From Nitrospirota bacterium (GTDB taxonomy: Bacteria > JACPQY01), in contig JACPQY010000078.1 of NCBI GenBank assembly GCA_016190245.1, positions 1 to 64,000 of the forward strand: a DNA stretch of 64,000 bases. Direction: 5' to 3'. This document shows positions 51,311 through 60,818 of the stretch, piece by piece. The first letter of the stretch is position 1; each line of letters opens with the position of its first letter. The translations under genes and the position numbers were made by a program. Under the pieces are notes generated by a model. The model did not search any database. It was given only the letters and a program-made list of their open reading frames with translations, and was not told the DNA's origin.

Positions 51311-51730
51311 ATGAAGAAACGGGGGTTCCCTTCGGCAACGGCCCTGTGTGCTCTGGCCATCTTCTATTCCGGATCGTTCGCCGTGGCGGCTGGTCTGGAA
51401 GTGAGGGAGGCTGTTGTGGCGCTGGGTGTGGAGAACAGGCAGCCCACGGGGTCCGGAACGTCCTTTCCTGCGGACGTGGGAAGGCTCTCTGCCTTCACAC
51501 GCATCGAGAGTGTGGAGGAACGGACGACGGTGAAGCACGTCTGGTACCACGGTGATCGCAAGATGTTCGAAATGGTCCTCGAGGTCGGCCCGAAATCCTG
51601 GCGCACGTGGAGCAGCAAGCGGATCCTTCCCGAGTGGACGGGCGAGTGGCGTGTGGAGGTGCTCTCTCCTGATGGGACGCTGATGAAGAAGCTTGTGTTT
51701 TCGATCGAGCCGGCGGGTGGTCGAGAGTAG
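51311..51730 (+). CDS. DUF2914-family secreted protein
   Basis: A 139-aa protein with a signal peptide (core TALCALAIFYSGSFAVAAG) and a DUF2914 domain: HVWYHGDRKMFEMVLEVG, then WRTWSSKRILPEWTGEWRVEV and LMKKLVFSIEP. The domain's function is unknown; it is frequent in deltaproteobacterial envelope proteins. AGGGGGTG lies about 6 nt before ATG 51311. The large alpha-2-macroglobulin gene starts 19 nt after its stop, so co-transcription and a periplasmic role are likely. Confidence 0.85.
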   Translation: MKKRGFPSATALCALAIFYSGSFAVAAGLEVREAVVALGVENRQPTGSGTSFPADVGRLSAFTRIESVEERTTVKHVWYHGDRKMFEMVLEVGPKSWRTWSSKRILPEWTGEWRVEVLSPDGTLMKKLVFSIEPAGGRE

Positions 51731-51749
51731 TCCCCCAGGATACCCGGGC

Positions 51750-54700
51750 ATGCCCTCCGGTCAGGTCTGGAAAGCGACGTTGAGACGCACGGGCGAAGCC
51801 CTCCGACGAATCGGCCGGCAGTTTTTCGGCAGCTCCACCTGGGCGCCACCGCCTTGGTGGGACGGGGCCCGACGAGCCCGGGCTGCCGTGGTCAGTTGGG
51901 AAAGGTCCCACGAGAAAGCCATCAGGCGGTACGCAGTGGTGCTTGCGGCGCTGGCCCTCGTTTCCGGCGGAATCTATGGCTGGTACGTCAGCCGCCCGCG
52001 CCCGTCGAGAGTTGCCGTCACGATCGTCCCTCCGGGCCCCACCAAGCTGGAGAAGGACGCCAAACCCGATCCGCTGAAGATCAGGTTCACTGCTTCAGCG
52101 GCTCGGCTGGAGGACGTGGGAAAGGACGTCACCAAGGGTATCCGCCTCGATCCTCCCCACTCAGGCGTCTGGACCTGGGTCTCCGACCAGGATCTGACTT
52201 TTCAGCCTTCCGAAGACTGGCCCGTCGGGCAGGAATACCGCCTTGCATTTGACCGCACGGCGGTTGCCGGTCACGTCCTGCTCGAAGAGTACGAAATCGA
52301 GTTCTCCTCGGCGCCGTTCGAGGTCTCCATCGAGAGCACGGAACTCTACCAGGACCCGGAGGATCCCAAGCTGAAGAAAGTCGTTTCGACCATTTCGTTC
52401 AGCCACCCTGTGGATCCCGCAGAGCTCGAGCGCCGCGTCCGTCTTCGCATGAAGGACCAGTCCGAGGGCTTTCTGGGGTTGGGAGCTGAGGAGTTCGATC
52501 GATCCATCACCTACGACAAGTTCAAAGGGAAAGCCTTTGTGCATTCGGGACCGGTTGCCATTCCGCTCAAGGCCGGTTTCATGGTGGTGACGATCGAACC
52601 GGGTGTGCGGTCTGCGCGTGGCGGTCCTCCGTTCGACGAAAAGCTGGAAGCAAAAGTTGAGATCCCCGGGATGTATGAATACTTCAGGGTGGATTCAGCC
52701 GAGCTCACGGTCGTCACGAACGAAAGATACGAACCGGAGCACGTCCTGGTCTTGACGCTGACGGACGGCGTCGAAAGCCCCGCGATTCGGAACAGGCTCA
52801 CGGCCCATCTCCTCCCGAAGGACCTGCCTTCGATCCAGGGGCGCGCGGCGATCAAGGACTACCGTTGGGGTGATGAGGCCATCGTGGGGCCTGAAGTTCT
52901 CGGGGCATCATCCCCGATTGGGCTCGATGCCCTGCCCACGGACCGGGTGTTCGCGACGGTGCACAGCTTCAGGTACGCCCCCGAGCCCGGGCGCTACGTC
53001 TATGTTCGGCTGGAGAAGGGACTCGTATCTGGCGGCGGCTACGTTCTGGCCGAAACCTACGACGAGATCGTGCGTGTGCCGCCGTTCCCTCGCGGCCTCA
53101 AGATCATGGCGGAGGGGGCGATCCTCAGCCTGGCGGGAGAGAGGAAGCTCTCGATCGTTTCCTACGGGATCGAGGCCGTCCGTTTCAGTGTTTCGCGCGT
53201 CCTGCCGGGGCAGATCAATCACATCGTCAGCCAGACCTACGGGAAGTTCCAGAACCCCAGCTTTCAGTTCTACCGTTTCGGGTCGGAGAACCTGTCCGAG
53301 ACCTTCGTCGAAACGCGCGTCTTTGCCCAAGCAGACCCTCGGAAGCCCCAATACACGTCACTGGACCTTTCCAGATACCTCATGGGCGCCGGTGAGTCGA
53401 GGCGCGGCCTCTTCTTCCTTGAGATCGAGAGCTGGGACCCCAAGCGGAACAAGACGACGGGTCTGAGCGACAGGAGGATGATCCTGGTGACGGACCTTGG
53501 ACTCCTCGTGAAGGAAGCCCAGGACGGCAGTCGGCACGTCTTCGTTCAATCCATCGCAAGCGGTAGGGCAGTGGGAGGCGTCCAGGTCCAGGTGATCGGG
53601 AAGAATGGCGTGGCGATCGTCACCCAGGCGACGGGAGGGGACGGCTCGGCCTCCTTCCCGGACCTGGCCGACTTCGAGCGGGAGAGGACGCCCACCGCCA
53701 TCGTCGCCACGGACGGGCATGATCTTTCATTTATCCCCTACGATTGGGCCGAGCGGCGCTTGGAGTTCTCCAGGTTCGAGACGGGCGGCAGTGTGACCGG
53801 AAAGGAGCCGGACCGCTTGCAGGCGTATCTCTTCTCCGACCGGGGCATCTACAGGCCGGGGGACGAGATCAGGGCCGGCCTGATCGTCAAGGCGTCCGAC
53901 TGGAGGAAAGAACTCGCAGGAGTCCCTCTGGAGGTGGTCATTACCGACGCTCGAGGGCTTGGCGTCCAGAAGAATAAGATCAGGCTCTCCGCGGCGGCAT
54001 TTGAGGAAATCCACTACCGGACCGAGGAGAACGGGCCGACCGGGGCCTACGGGATCAGTGTCTACATTGTGAAGGACGAGAAGCGGGCGGGTCTCCTGGC
54101 CTCCACGCAGGTGCGAGTGGAGGAGTTTCTTCCCGACCGCATGACCATCACGACCCACCTGTCGCGGGAGAGTCTGGAAGGATGGGTGGACCCGAAAGGG
54201 CTCAAGGCACTCGTCTCGCTCAGGACCCTCTTCGGGACGCCCGCCGCCGGCCGACGGGTGTCGGCGAGCCTGATCCTCAAGCCCGCTTCCCCCACGTTCA
54301 AGCGATACAAGGACTACACGTTTCTTGACCCCACCCGGGAGAAGAAGAGATCCTTCTCGGACCGACTTGAGGATGAGGAGACGGACGAACAGGGTGAGGC
54401 AGAGTTCGATCTTGCCCTGGAGCGGTTCGACAGGGCCCTGTATCGGCTGAGTTTCCTTGCGGAAGGCTATGAGGCCGGCGGCGGGCGGGGGGTCTCCTCC
54501 GAAAGCTCCGCCCTCGTGTCGGACCTGCCGTATCTCCTCGGCTACAAGCCGGATGGCGGCCTCCAGTACATCAAGCGGGGAAACGTCAGGCACGTGCACG
54601 TCATCGGGGTGGATCCGGAACTCAAGCAGATCGCGGCCGACGGTCTGACCGCGCAGGTTGTGGAAGAACAGTACGTCTCGGTGCTGGTCCGACAAGAGAA

Positions 54701-57545
54701 CGGGACCTACAAATACGAGTCGGTCCGAAAGGAAGTGCCGGTCTCCAGCGAAACCGTTTCGATCCCCTCGGGCGGTCTTCAGTTCAAACTGCCCACGGAC
54801 ACGCCCGGCGACTTCGCCCTATCGTTCAAGGACAAACGAGGGACGGAACTTCTGCGCGCGGGTTTCGCGGTCGTGGGGAAAGCCGATCTCACCCGTTCGC
54901 TCGACCGGCACGCGGAGTTGCAGGTCACGCTGAACAAGACGGATTACGCCCCTGGTGAAGAAATCGAGATGCAGGTACGGGCGCCCTACACCGGCGCCGG
55001 TCTGATCACGATCGAACGGGAAAAAGTGTTCGCCCACGAGTGGTTCCTCGCAAACACCACGAACACGGTCCAGCGTATCCGCGTGCCGCAGGAACTGAAG
55101 GGGAACGGCTACGTGAATGTCGCTTTCGTACGATCCCTCGCGTCTCCGGAAATCTTCATGAGCCCCCTGAGCTACGCGGTCGTCCCGTTCACGGTCAGTC
55201 TCGAGCAGCAGACCCATGCGGTGGAGCTGGACGCCCCGGACCTCTCGCCCCCCGGCGTCCCGTTCCGAATTCGATATCGTGGTTCACATCGCGGCAAGAT
55301 CGTCGTCTTCGCCGTGGACGAGGGGATCCTTCAGGTCGCCGGGTACAAGACGCCCGATCCCCTGTCCAAGTTCTTTCAGAAGCGGGCCTTGGAAGTGGAC
55401 ACCTCGCAGATCGTGGACCTCATCCTGCCGGAGTTCAGGCATCTCCTTGCGTTGTCCGCTCCCGGCGGGGATGAATACGAGGCGCTGGGCAAGAACCTCA
55501 ACCCGTTCAAACGGAAGCGGGACCGGCCGGTGGCTTACTGGTCGGGGATACTGGATGTGGGGCAGGATTGGAGGGAGGTCGTCTACGACATTCCGGACTA
55601 CTTCAACGGCACCCTCCGGATCATGGCCGTCGCCGTCGCCCCGGCCGCTGTCGGCGCGGCCGAAAAGAAAAGCCTTGTTCGCGGGCCATTCGTGCTCAAT
55701 CCAACCGTGCCCACGTTCGTCGCCCCCGGCGACGAATTCGAGGTCGGCTTGGCCGTCCACAACAACGTCGAGCAGTCCGGCGACGCCGCCCAAGTGGCGG
55801 TCGAGGCACGCGCATCCGAACACTTGGAGATTCTCGGGAGCGCACGGGAAGTCGTTTCCATTGACGAAGGGAGGGAGCGTGTATCGGCGTTCAGGGTGCG
55901 GGCCAGGGACCATCCGGGAGGCGCCACACTAACCTTCAAGGCTTCGCTGGGGAGAAAGAGCTCCACGTCCGTGTTGGGCTTGAGCGTCAGACCTGCCGTC
56001 GCTTACTTGACGACCATCGCAGGCGGGCATGTGCGCGGAGGGAAAGCGGAGGTTCCCGTTCCCCGAAAGCTCTATCCGCACTATCGCCTGCTCGAGGTGT
56101 CCGTCTCGACCGTTCCCCTGATCCTTGCGCGGGGCCTGACCGAGTACCTGAACCGATTCCCATACGGCTGCACGGAGCAGCTCGTCAGCCGCGCCTTGCC
56201 CGCGCTGGTCCTCAGCGGACGCCCCGAGTTCGGGACCGACCAGGATGCGGCAAGGGCCTCTCTCCAGGAAGCCATGAGGATCCTGAGCGCACGTCAGAAT
56301 GCCGAGGGCGCCTTCGGGTTCTGGGCCGCCAACTCGCATGTCTCCCCTTTCCAAACGGTCTACGCCCTGCTCTTCCTGACGGAGGCCAGGGAGCGGGGAC
56401 ATCCGGCGGCCGATGACATGCTGACCAGGGGCTACCCCTACCTGGAATCGCTGGCCCGGGAGGAACCGGAGACCCTGCCGGATGCGAGGGGCCGAGCCTT
56501 TGCGATCTACTTGCTTGCCCGTGGCGCGCGGGTCGTCACCACCGAAGCGAATACGCTCAGGAACTGGCTGGAAAAGAACCACCGGAACGCATGGGAAAAG
56601 GATCTCACGGGCGTTCTCCTGGCCGCCACCTACAAGCTTCTAAAGATCGAAGGGCAGGCGGAGTCCCTGATCAAGGAATCGCGCCTCGGTGACCTGCAGG
56701 AAGCGGACTACGAGAGCTACTATGACGGTCTGTTGCGCGATGCGGGATATCTGTTTGTCCTCTCCCGCCATTTTCCGGAGCGGCTCCGGTCACTGAGCGC
56801 CGACGATCTCCTGAAACTTGCCGAACCGATCACTCAAGAGCGATTCAGCACGATCTCGGCGGGTATGGCCATACTCGCGCTGGACGCCTACACGTCGGCT
56901 GTGGGTGCCCCTCGGCCCGACGCCATCGCGCTCACGGAAATTCACGAAAACGGCCGCTCTGTGCCGGTCTCCTTGCCCGAAGGTCTCTTCCCCAAGGCCG
57001 CTTTCTCGCCCGAGGCCGTTAAGCTTCACCTCAAGACGACGGACCGGTCCCTGATCTTCTACCAGGCCGTGCAGGCGGGGTTTGAGATCGGACTCCCGCC
57101 GGTGAAGATCACGAACGGTATCGAAATCCACCGCGAGATCCGTGCCCCAGGGGGGATCGAGACCGACAGCACCCGCCTCGGCAACGAACTGGAGGTGCGC
57201 CTGAAAATCCGCAGCTTGGATGATCGGGTGCATGCGGACGTGGCCGTTGTGGATCTCCTCCCAGGAGGTTTTGAGGTCAAGCTCGATCCCGAGGATGGCG
57301 TGGAAAAGGGTTTGCGGATAGGTGTGAGGGGAACATCGTGGCGACCCGACTACGCGGACGTGCGGGAGGACCGCGTGCTGCTGTTCGGGACCGTCCCCGG
57401 GAGGACCTCCGAGTTTGTCTACCGGATCGGCGCAACGAACAAGGGGACCTATGTCGTGCCTCCCGTGTTTGCGGAGGCCATGTACGATCGTTCAGTCCGG
57501 GCGCGGGGTCTGGCCGGGAAGATCGTGGTGGGGGATCGCGAGTGA
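51750..57545 (+). CDS. Bacterial alpha-2-macroglobulin (YfhM-like)
   Basis: A 1931-aa membrane-anchored periplasmic protease trap. One N-terminal transmembrane segment (YAVVLAALALVSGGIYGWYV, about residues 62-81) is followed by macroglobulin-like domains. The thioester motif CTEQ is intact (C1474 to Q1477, in NRFPYGCTEQLVSRALP), so it can covalently trap attacking proteases. The C-terminal receptor-binding-like domain is present. ATG 51750 with AGGA upstream is preferred to the frame opening at 51693, which would overlap the DUF2914 gene. Its stop overlaps the pbpC start as GTGA; the YfhM-PBP1C pairing is a known conserved arrangement thought to guard and repair the envelope. Confidence 0.93.
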   Translation: MPSGQVWKATLRRTGEALRRIGRQFFGSSTWAPPPWWDGARRARAAVVSWERSHEKAIRRYAVVLAALALVSGGIYGWYVSRPRPSRVAVTIVPPGPTKLEKDAKPDPLKIRFTASAARLEDVGKDVTKGIRLDPPHSGVWTWVSDQDLTFQPSEDWPVGQEYRLAFDRTAVAGHVLLEEYEIEFSSAPFEVSIESTELYQDPEDPKLKKVVSTISFSHPVDPAELERRVRLRMKDQSEGFLGLGAEEFDRSITYDKFKGKAFVHSGPVAIPLKAGFMVVTIEPGVRSARGGPPFDEKLEAKVEIPGMYEYFRVDSAELTVVTNERYEPEHVLVLTLTDGVESPAIRNRLTAHLLPKDLPSIQGRAAIKDYRWGDEAIVGPEVLGASSPIGLDALPTDRVFATVHSFRYAPEPGRYVYVRLEKGLVSGGGYVLAETYDEIVRVPPFPRGLKIMAEGAILSLAGERKLSIVSYGIEAVRFSVSRVLPGQINHIVSQTYGKFQNPSFQFYRFGSENLSETFVETRVFAQADPRKPQYTSLDLSRYLMGAGESRRGLFFLEIESWDPKRNKTTGLSDRRMILVTDLGLLVKEAQDGSRHVFVQSIASGRAVGGVQVQVIGKNGVAIVTQATGGDGSASFPDLADFERERTPTAIVATDGHDLSFIPYDWAERRLEFSRFETGGSVTGKEPDRLQAYLFSDRGIYRPGDEIRAGLIVKASDWRKELAGVPLEVVITDARGLGVQKNKIRLSAAAFEEIHYRTEENGPTGAYGISVYIVKDEKRAGLLASTQVRVEEFLPDRMTITTHLSRESLEGWVDPKGLKALVSLRTLFGTPAAGRRVSASLILKPASPTFKRYKDYTFLDPTREKKRSFSDRLEDEETDEQGEAEFDLALERFDRALYRLSFLAEGYEAGGGRGVSSESSALVSDLPYLLGYKPDGGLQYIKRGNVRHVHVIGVDPELKQIAADGLTAQVVEEQYVSVLVRQENGTYKYESVRKEVPVSSETVSIPSGGLQFKLPTDTPGDFALSFKDKRGTELLRAGFAVVGKADLTRSLDRHAELQVTLNKTDYAPGEEIEMQVRAPYTGAGLITIEREKVFAHEWFLANTTNTVQRIRVPQELKGNGYVNVAFVRSLASPEIFMSPLSYAVVPFTVSLEQQTHAVELDAPDLSPPGVPFRIRYRGSHRGKIVVFAVDEGILQVAGYKTPDPLSKFFQKRALEVDTSQIVDLILPEFRHLLALSAPGGDEYEALGKNLNPFKRKRDRPVAYWSGILDVGQDWREVVYDIPDYFNGTLRIMAVAVAPAAVGAAEKKSLVRGPFVLNPTVPTFVAPGDEFEVGLAVHNNVEQSGDAAQVAVEARASEHLEILGSAREVVSIDEGRERVSAFRVRARDHPGGATLTFKASLGRKSSTSVLGLSVRPAVAYLTTIAGGHVRGGKAEVPVPRKLYPHYRLLEVSVSTVPLILARGLTEYLNRFPYGCTEQLVSRALPALVLSGRPEFGTDQDAARASLQEAMRILSARQNAEGAFGFWAANSHVSPFQTVYALLFLTEARERGHPAADDMLTRGYPYLESLAREEPETLPDARGRAFAIYLLARGARVVTTEANTLRNWLEKNHRNAWEKDLTGVLLAATYKLLKIEGQAESLIKESRLGDLQEADYESYYDGLLRDAGYLFVLSRHFPERLRSLSADDLLKLAEPITQERFSTISAGMAILALDAYTSAVGAPRPDAIALTEIHENGRSVPVSLPEGLFPKAAFSPEAVKLHLKTTDRSLIFYQAVQAGFEIGLPPVKITNGIEIHREIRAPGGIETDSTRLGNELEVRLKIRSLDDRVHADVAVVDLLPGGFEVKLDPEDGVEKGLRIGVRGTSWRPDYADVREDRVLLFGTVPGRTSEFVYRIGATNKGTYVVPPVFAEAMYDRSVRARGLAGKIVVGDRE

Positions 57546-59872
57546 AGCACGCGGCCCGGCGCGCCTTCGCCGTCGGGCTGGCTCTGCTGGTCGCCGTCGC
57601 GGCGGTCCCCAAACCGCCCTTGCGCGCGGGCCTGAGCTTCTCACAGGCGGTATGTGACCGCGAAGGCCACCTCCTCCGCCTCACGCTTGCGTCGGACGAA
57701 CGGTATCGCCTCTGGGTGCCGCTGGCCGAGATGGCCCCCGACCTGGTCGAAGCGACGGTCCTGCACGAAGACCGATTCTTCAGGTGGCATCCGGGTGTCA
57801 ACCCCCTGTCGCTCTTGCGGGCCGCTTGGCGGACGTACGTGGCGCGCGACAGAAGGATGGGGGGATCCACCCTCACGATGCAGCTTGCGAGGATCCGTTA
57901 CAGGATCCAGTCGCGCACGGTCGGCGGGAAACTCGCGCAGGTCATTCGAGCCCTCCAACTCGAAAGGCACTACTCCAAGGACGAGATCCTGGAGGCCTAT
58001 CTGAACCTGGCGCCTTACGGACAGAACATCGAAGGAGTAGGAACGGCAAGCTTGGTCTATTTCGGCAAGGAGGCGAAGCGCCTGACCCTGCAGGAGGCCC
58101 TGACCCTTGCCGTGATCCCCCAAAGCCCAGCGAAACGGCGCATGCGGGCGGAGGCCGGGTCTGTCCATTCGCGGCCGTACGGGCAACCGGCCCGGTCCAG
58201 GCTTATCCACCGATGGCTGGGGGAACATGCCGAAGCCGCGAAGGAACTGGATCACCTGGAGCATCCGATGGCCGTCCGCGGTCGCTCAAGCCTGCCTTTC
58301 GAAGCCCCGCATTTCGTGGATGCACTGCTCCAAGACGACGCGGCTCGAACGGACCATCTCATTTCGACCCTCGATCTTCGGTTGCAGAAGCTTTTGGAGA
58401 GAAGGGTGCAGGGCTATGTGGCCGAACAGCGCGGAATAGGCATCCAAAACGCCTCCGCGCTCCTGCTGGACTTCCGGACCATGGAGGTTTTGGCAGCGGT
58501 GGGGTCGGCAGAGTACCGAGACGAAGCGATCCAAGGGCAGGTGAACGGGTACAAGGCGCGGCGGTCTCCGGGATCGCTACTCAAGCCGTTCGTTTACGCC
58601 TTGGCGATGGATCAGGGACATGTCCATCCGATGACCATGCTGAAAGATGCCCCCTCGAGCTTCAGGGGGTTCAATCCGGAGAACTTCGAGAGGGATTTCG
58701 AGGGGCCCGTCAAGGTGCGCGATGCGCTGATCAGGAGCCGGAACGTGCCGGCCGTGCAGGTGGGGGCCAGACTCCGCGATCCGGACTTTTACACGTTTCT
58801 CAGGCAGGCCGGCGTGGATTTGCCGCTGGGTCCAGACCACTACGGGCTCGCCCCGATCTTGGGGGGAGCCGAGGTCACGATGGAAGACTTGGCGAGGCTC
58901 TACGCCATGCTGGCGAACGAGGGCACCCTTCAACCATTGAAAACGAGACGCGATCAGCGGTCCGAAAGCACACGGCGGGTTCTGAGTCCTGAAGCTACGT
59001 TCCTGGTTCTTGACATCCTCAAGGACGTTCCGCGGCCGAGACAGGGGTACAAGCCCGAATGGACACGCGATTCGATGCCCCTGTATTGGAAGACGGGCAC
59101 ATCTTCAGGTTTCAGGGACGCGTGGTCCGTGGGCATCTTCGGCCAGTATGTCCTGGCGGTTTGGATGGGGAACTTCGAAGGCGGCGGAAACCCCGCGCTC
59201 GTCGGTGTTGAACTCGCCGCACCCCTTTTCATCCGAGTGATTGATGCGCTGCGCCCCTACGCCGAGGAACAGGGGCTCGTGGGGCCGGCCAGGATCGGCC
59301 GTCTCACGAAAGTTGGCGTCTGTGCCCTGTCGGGCGCCATTCCGACTCCCCAGTGCCCGCACGTGATTCAGACTTGGTTCATCCCGGGGGTATCGCCGAT
59401 CCGTCGCTGCGAGATGCACAGGCAGCTCGAAACGGAGGCTCCTTGGGCTCGGGATGCGTGCTCAGAAGAGCTGCAGGTGAGTCGCCACGCCTACGAGTTC
59501 TGGACGACCGACCTCTTGGAGATCTTTCGTCAGGCAGGGATTCCTCGTCGCTTGCCGCCGGCCGCAAAGTCCCCCTGCACGGTTGACGGGTCACCCGACC
59601 GAGGACGACCTCCGCGGATCTCCTCCCCGGTTGCGGATCTCGTTTACAACGTGCGCTTGCGGGAGACCGGCGAGCAGCCGGTCCCGCTCAATGCTGTGAC
59701 CGATGCGGACGCGAGCGAGGTTTTCTGGTTCGCCGATGAGAGGTTCCTGGACAGGGCGCCTGTTGGGTCCACCCTTTTCTGGGCTCCCAAGGCCGGGACT
59801 TATGTGCTGCGCGTTGTGGATGATCGCGGGCGATCGGATTCTCTTGTCGTCCACGTGGCGCTCGTCGAGTAG
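57542..59872 (+). CDS. pbpC: Penicillin-binding protein 1C
   Basis: A 776-aa bifunctional peptidoglycan synthase. An N-terminal membrane anchor (AFAVGLALLVAVAAVP) precedes the GT51 glycosyltransferase domain with ATVLHEDRFFRWHPGVN and MGGSTLTMQLAR. The transpeptidase has SPGSLLKPF (SxxK), SRN (SxN) and WKTGTSSGFRDAW (KTG). The C-terminal BiPBP_C domain, SEVFWFADERFLDRAPVG, confirms PBP1C. GTG 57542 overlaps the alpha-2-macroglobulin stop, so the two are translated together. Confidence 0.95.
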   Translation: MKHAARRAFAVGLALLVAVAAVPKPPLRAGLSFSQAVCDREGHLLRLTLASDERYRLWVPLAEMAPDLVEATVLHEDRFFRWHPGVNPLSLLRAAWRTYVARDRRMGGSTLTMQLARIRYRIQSRTVGGKLAQVIRALQLERHYSKDEILEAYLNLAPYGQNIEGVGTASLVYFGKEAKRLTLQEALTLAVIPQSPAKRRMRAEAGSVHSRPYGQPARSRLIHRWLGEHAEAAKELDHLEHPMAVRGRSSLPFEAPHFVDALLQDDAARTDHLISTLDLRLQKLLERRVQGYVAEQRGIGIQNASALLLDFRTMEVLAAVGSAEYRDEAIQGQVNGYKARRSPGSLLKPFVYALAMDQGHVHPMTMLKDAPSSFRGFNPENFERDFEGPVKVRDALIRSRNVPAVQVGARLRDPDFYTFLRQAGVDLPLGPDHYGLAPILGGAEVTMEDLARLYAMLANEGTLQPLKTRRDQRSESTRRVLSPEATFLVLDILKDVPRPRQGYKPEWTRDSMPLYWKTGTSSGFRDAWSVGIFGQYVLAVWMGNFEGGGNPALVGVELAAPLFIRVIDALRPYAEEQGLVGPARIGRLTKVGVCALSGAIPTPQCPHVIQTWFIPGVSPIRRCEMHRQLETEAPWARDACSEELQVSRHAYEFWTTDLLEIFRQAGIPRRLPPAAKSPCTVDGSPDRGRPPRISSPVADLVYNVRLRETGEQPVPLNAVTDADASEVFWFADERFLDRAPVGSTLFWAPKAGTYVLRVVDDRGRSDSLVVHVALVE

Positions 59873-59948
59873 CCCCATCGCCTCGCAGTCCAACGCACCC
59901 GTGCGGGCGTTTCGCGGGTGCCTGAGCCGTGCTATAAAGATAGGTTCC

Positions 59949-60818
59949 ATGCCGGACACTGTGTACTTGGTGGACGGGACGTCGCAGATCTACCGCGCGT
60001 TCTACGCCATCAAGGCTCTGTCCACCTCCTCGGGCCTTCCGACGAACGCAATCTACGGATTCACGCAGATGCTCCTCAAGCTCCTTCAAGACCGGCAGCC
60101 CAAGTATCTCGGGATGGCGTTCGACACGAAGGGCGAGGTGTTCCGCGACAAACTCTACGACCAGTACAAGGCCAACCGTCCGCCGATGCCCGACACCTTG
60201 GTGCCGCAGATCCCGTTCATCAAGGAGATCGTGAAAGGGTTTGCCGTCCCCATCCTGGAGCGGGAAGGTTTCGAAGCCGATGATGTGATGGCCACGCTGG
60301 CCGTTCGCGCGGCGTCCGAAGGGCGCGACGTCCTGATCGTCACGCGGGACAAGGACATGATGCAGATCGTGGGCGACAAGATCGCGCTGTTCGATCCCTT
60401 CGAGCACAAGGTGACGGACCGGCAGGGCGTGATTCAGAAACTCGGCGTGGCCCCCGAACAGGTGGCGGACTTCCTCGGACTGGCGGGCGACGCGGTGGAC
60501 AACATCCCGGGCGTTCCCGGCATCGGTCCCAAGACGGCGGCGAAACTCCTTCAGGAACACACCAGCATGGACCGGATTCTCGAGACAGTGGAAGGCTGGC
60601 CGGAGGGCGCGGTGAGATCGAAAATCATCGAGAACCGCGAGCAGGCGCTCAAGTCGCGAGAACTGGCCCGGCTCCGGACGGACCTGGACCTGGGCGTCGG
60701 CACCGAAGGCCTCGCGGTGGGCAAGTGGAGCCTCGCCGACCTGAAGAGGATCTTCGGCGAGCTGGAGTTCCGGAAGCTGGCCGCACAGGTCGAAGGCCCG
60801 CTCGGGCTTTTCCGGTAG
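59949..60818 (+). CDS. Stand-alone 5'-3' exonuclease (PolA N-terminal-like)
   Basis: A 289-aa FEN-type nuclease equal to the N-terminal domain of DNA polymerase I but without the polymerase. Acidic metal ligands are in [39 protein letters not shown] and [10 protein letters not shown], and the helix-hairpin-helix is [17 protein letters not shown]. Likely role: removing RNA primers and flaps. ATG 59949 follows TATAAA (59933-59938) by 10 nt without a Shine-Dalgarno. uvrA begins immediately after its stop, making a DNA-repair operon. Confidence 0.9.
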   Translation: MPDTVYLVDGTSQIYRAFYAIKALSTSSGLPTNAIYGFTQMLLKLLQDRQPKYLGMAFDTKGEVFRDKLYDQYKANRPPMPDTLVPQIPFIKEIVKGFAVPILEREGFEADDVMATLAVRAASEGRDVLIVTRDKDMMQIVGDKIALFDPFEHKVTDRQGVIQKLGVAPEQVADFLGLAGDAVDNIPGVPGIGPKTAAKLLQEHTSMDRILETVEGWPEGAVRSKIIENREQALKSRELARLRTDLDLGVGTEGLAVGKWSLADLKRIFGELEFRKLAAQVEGPLGLFR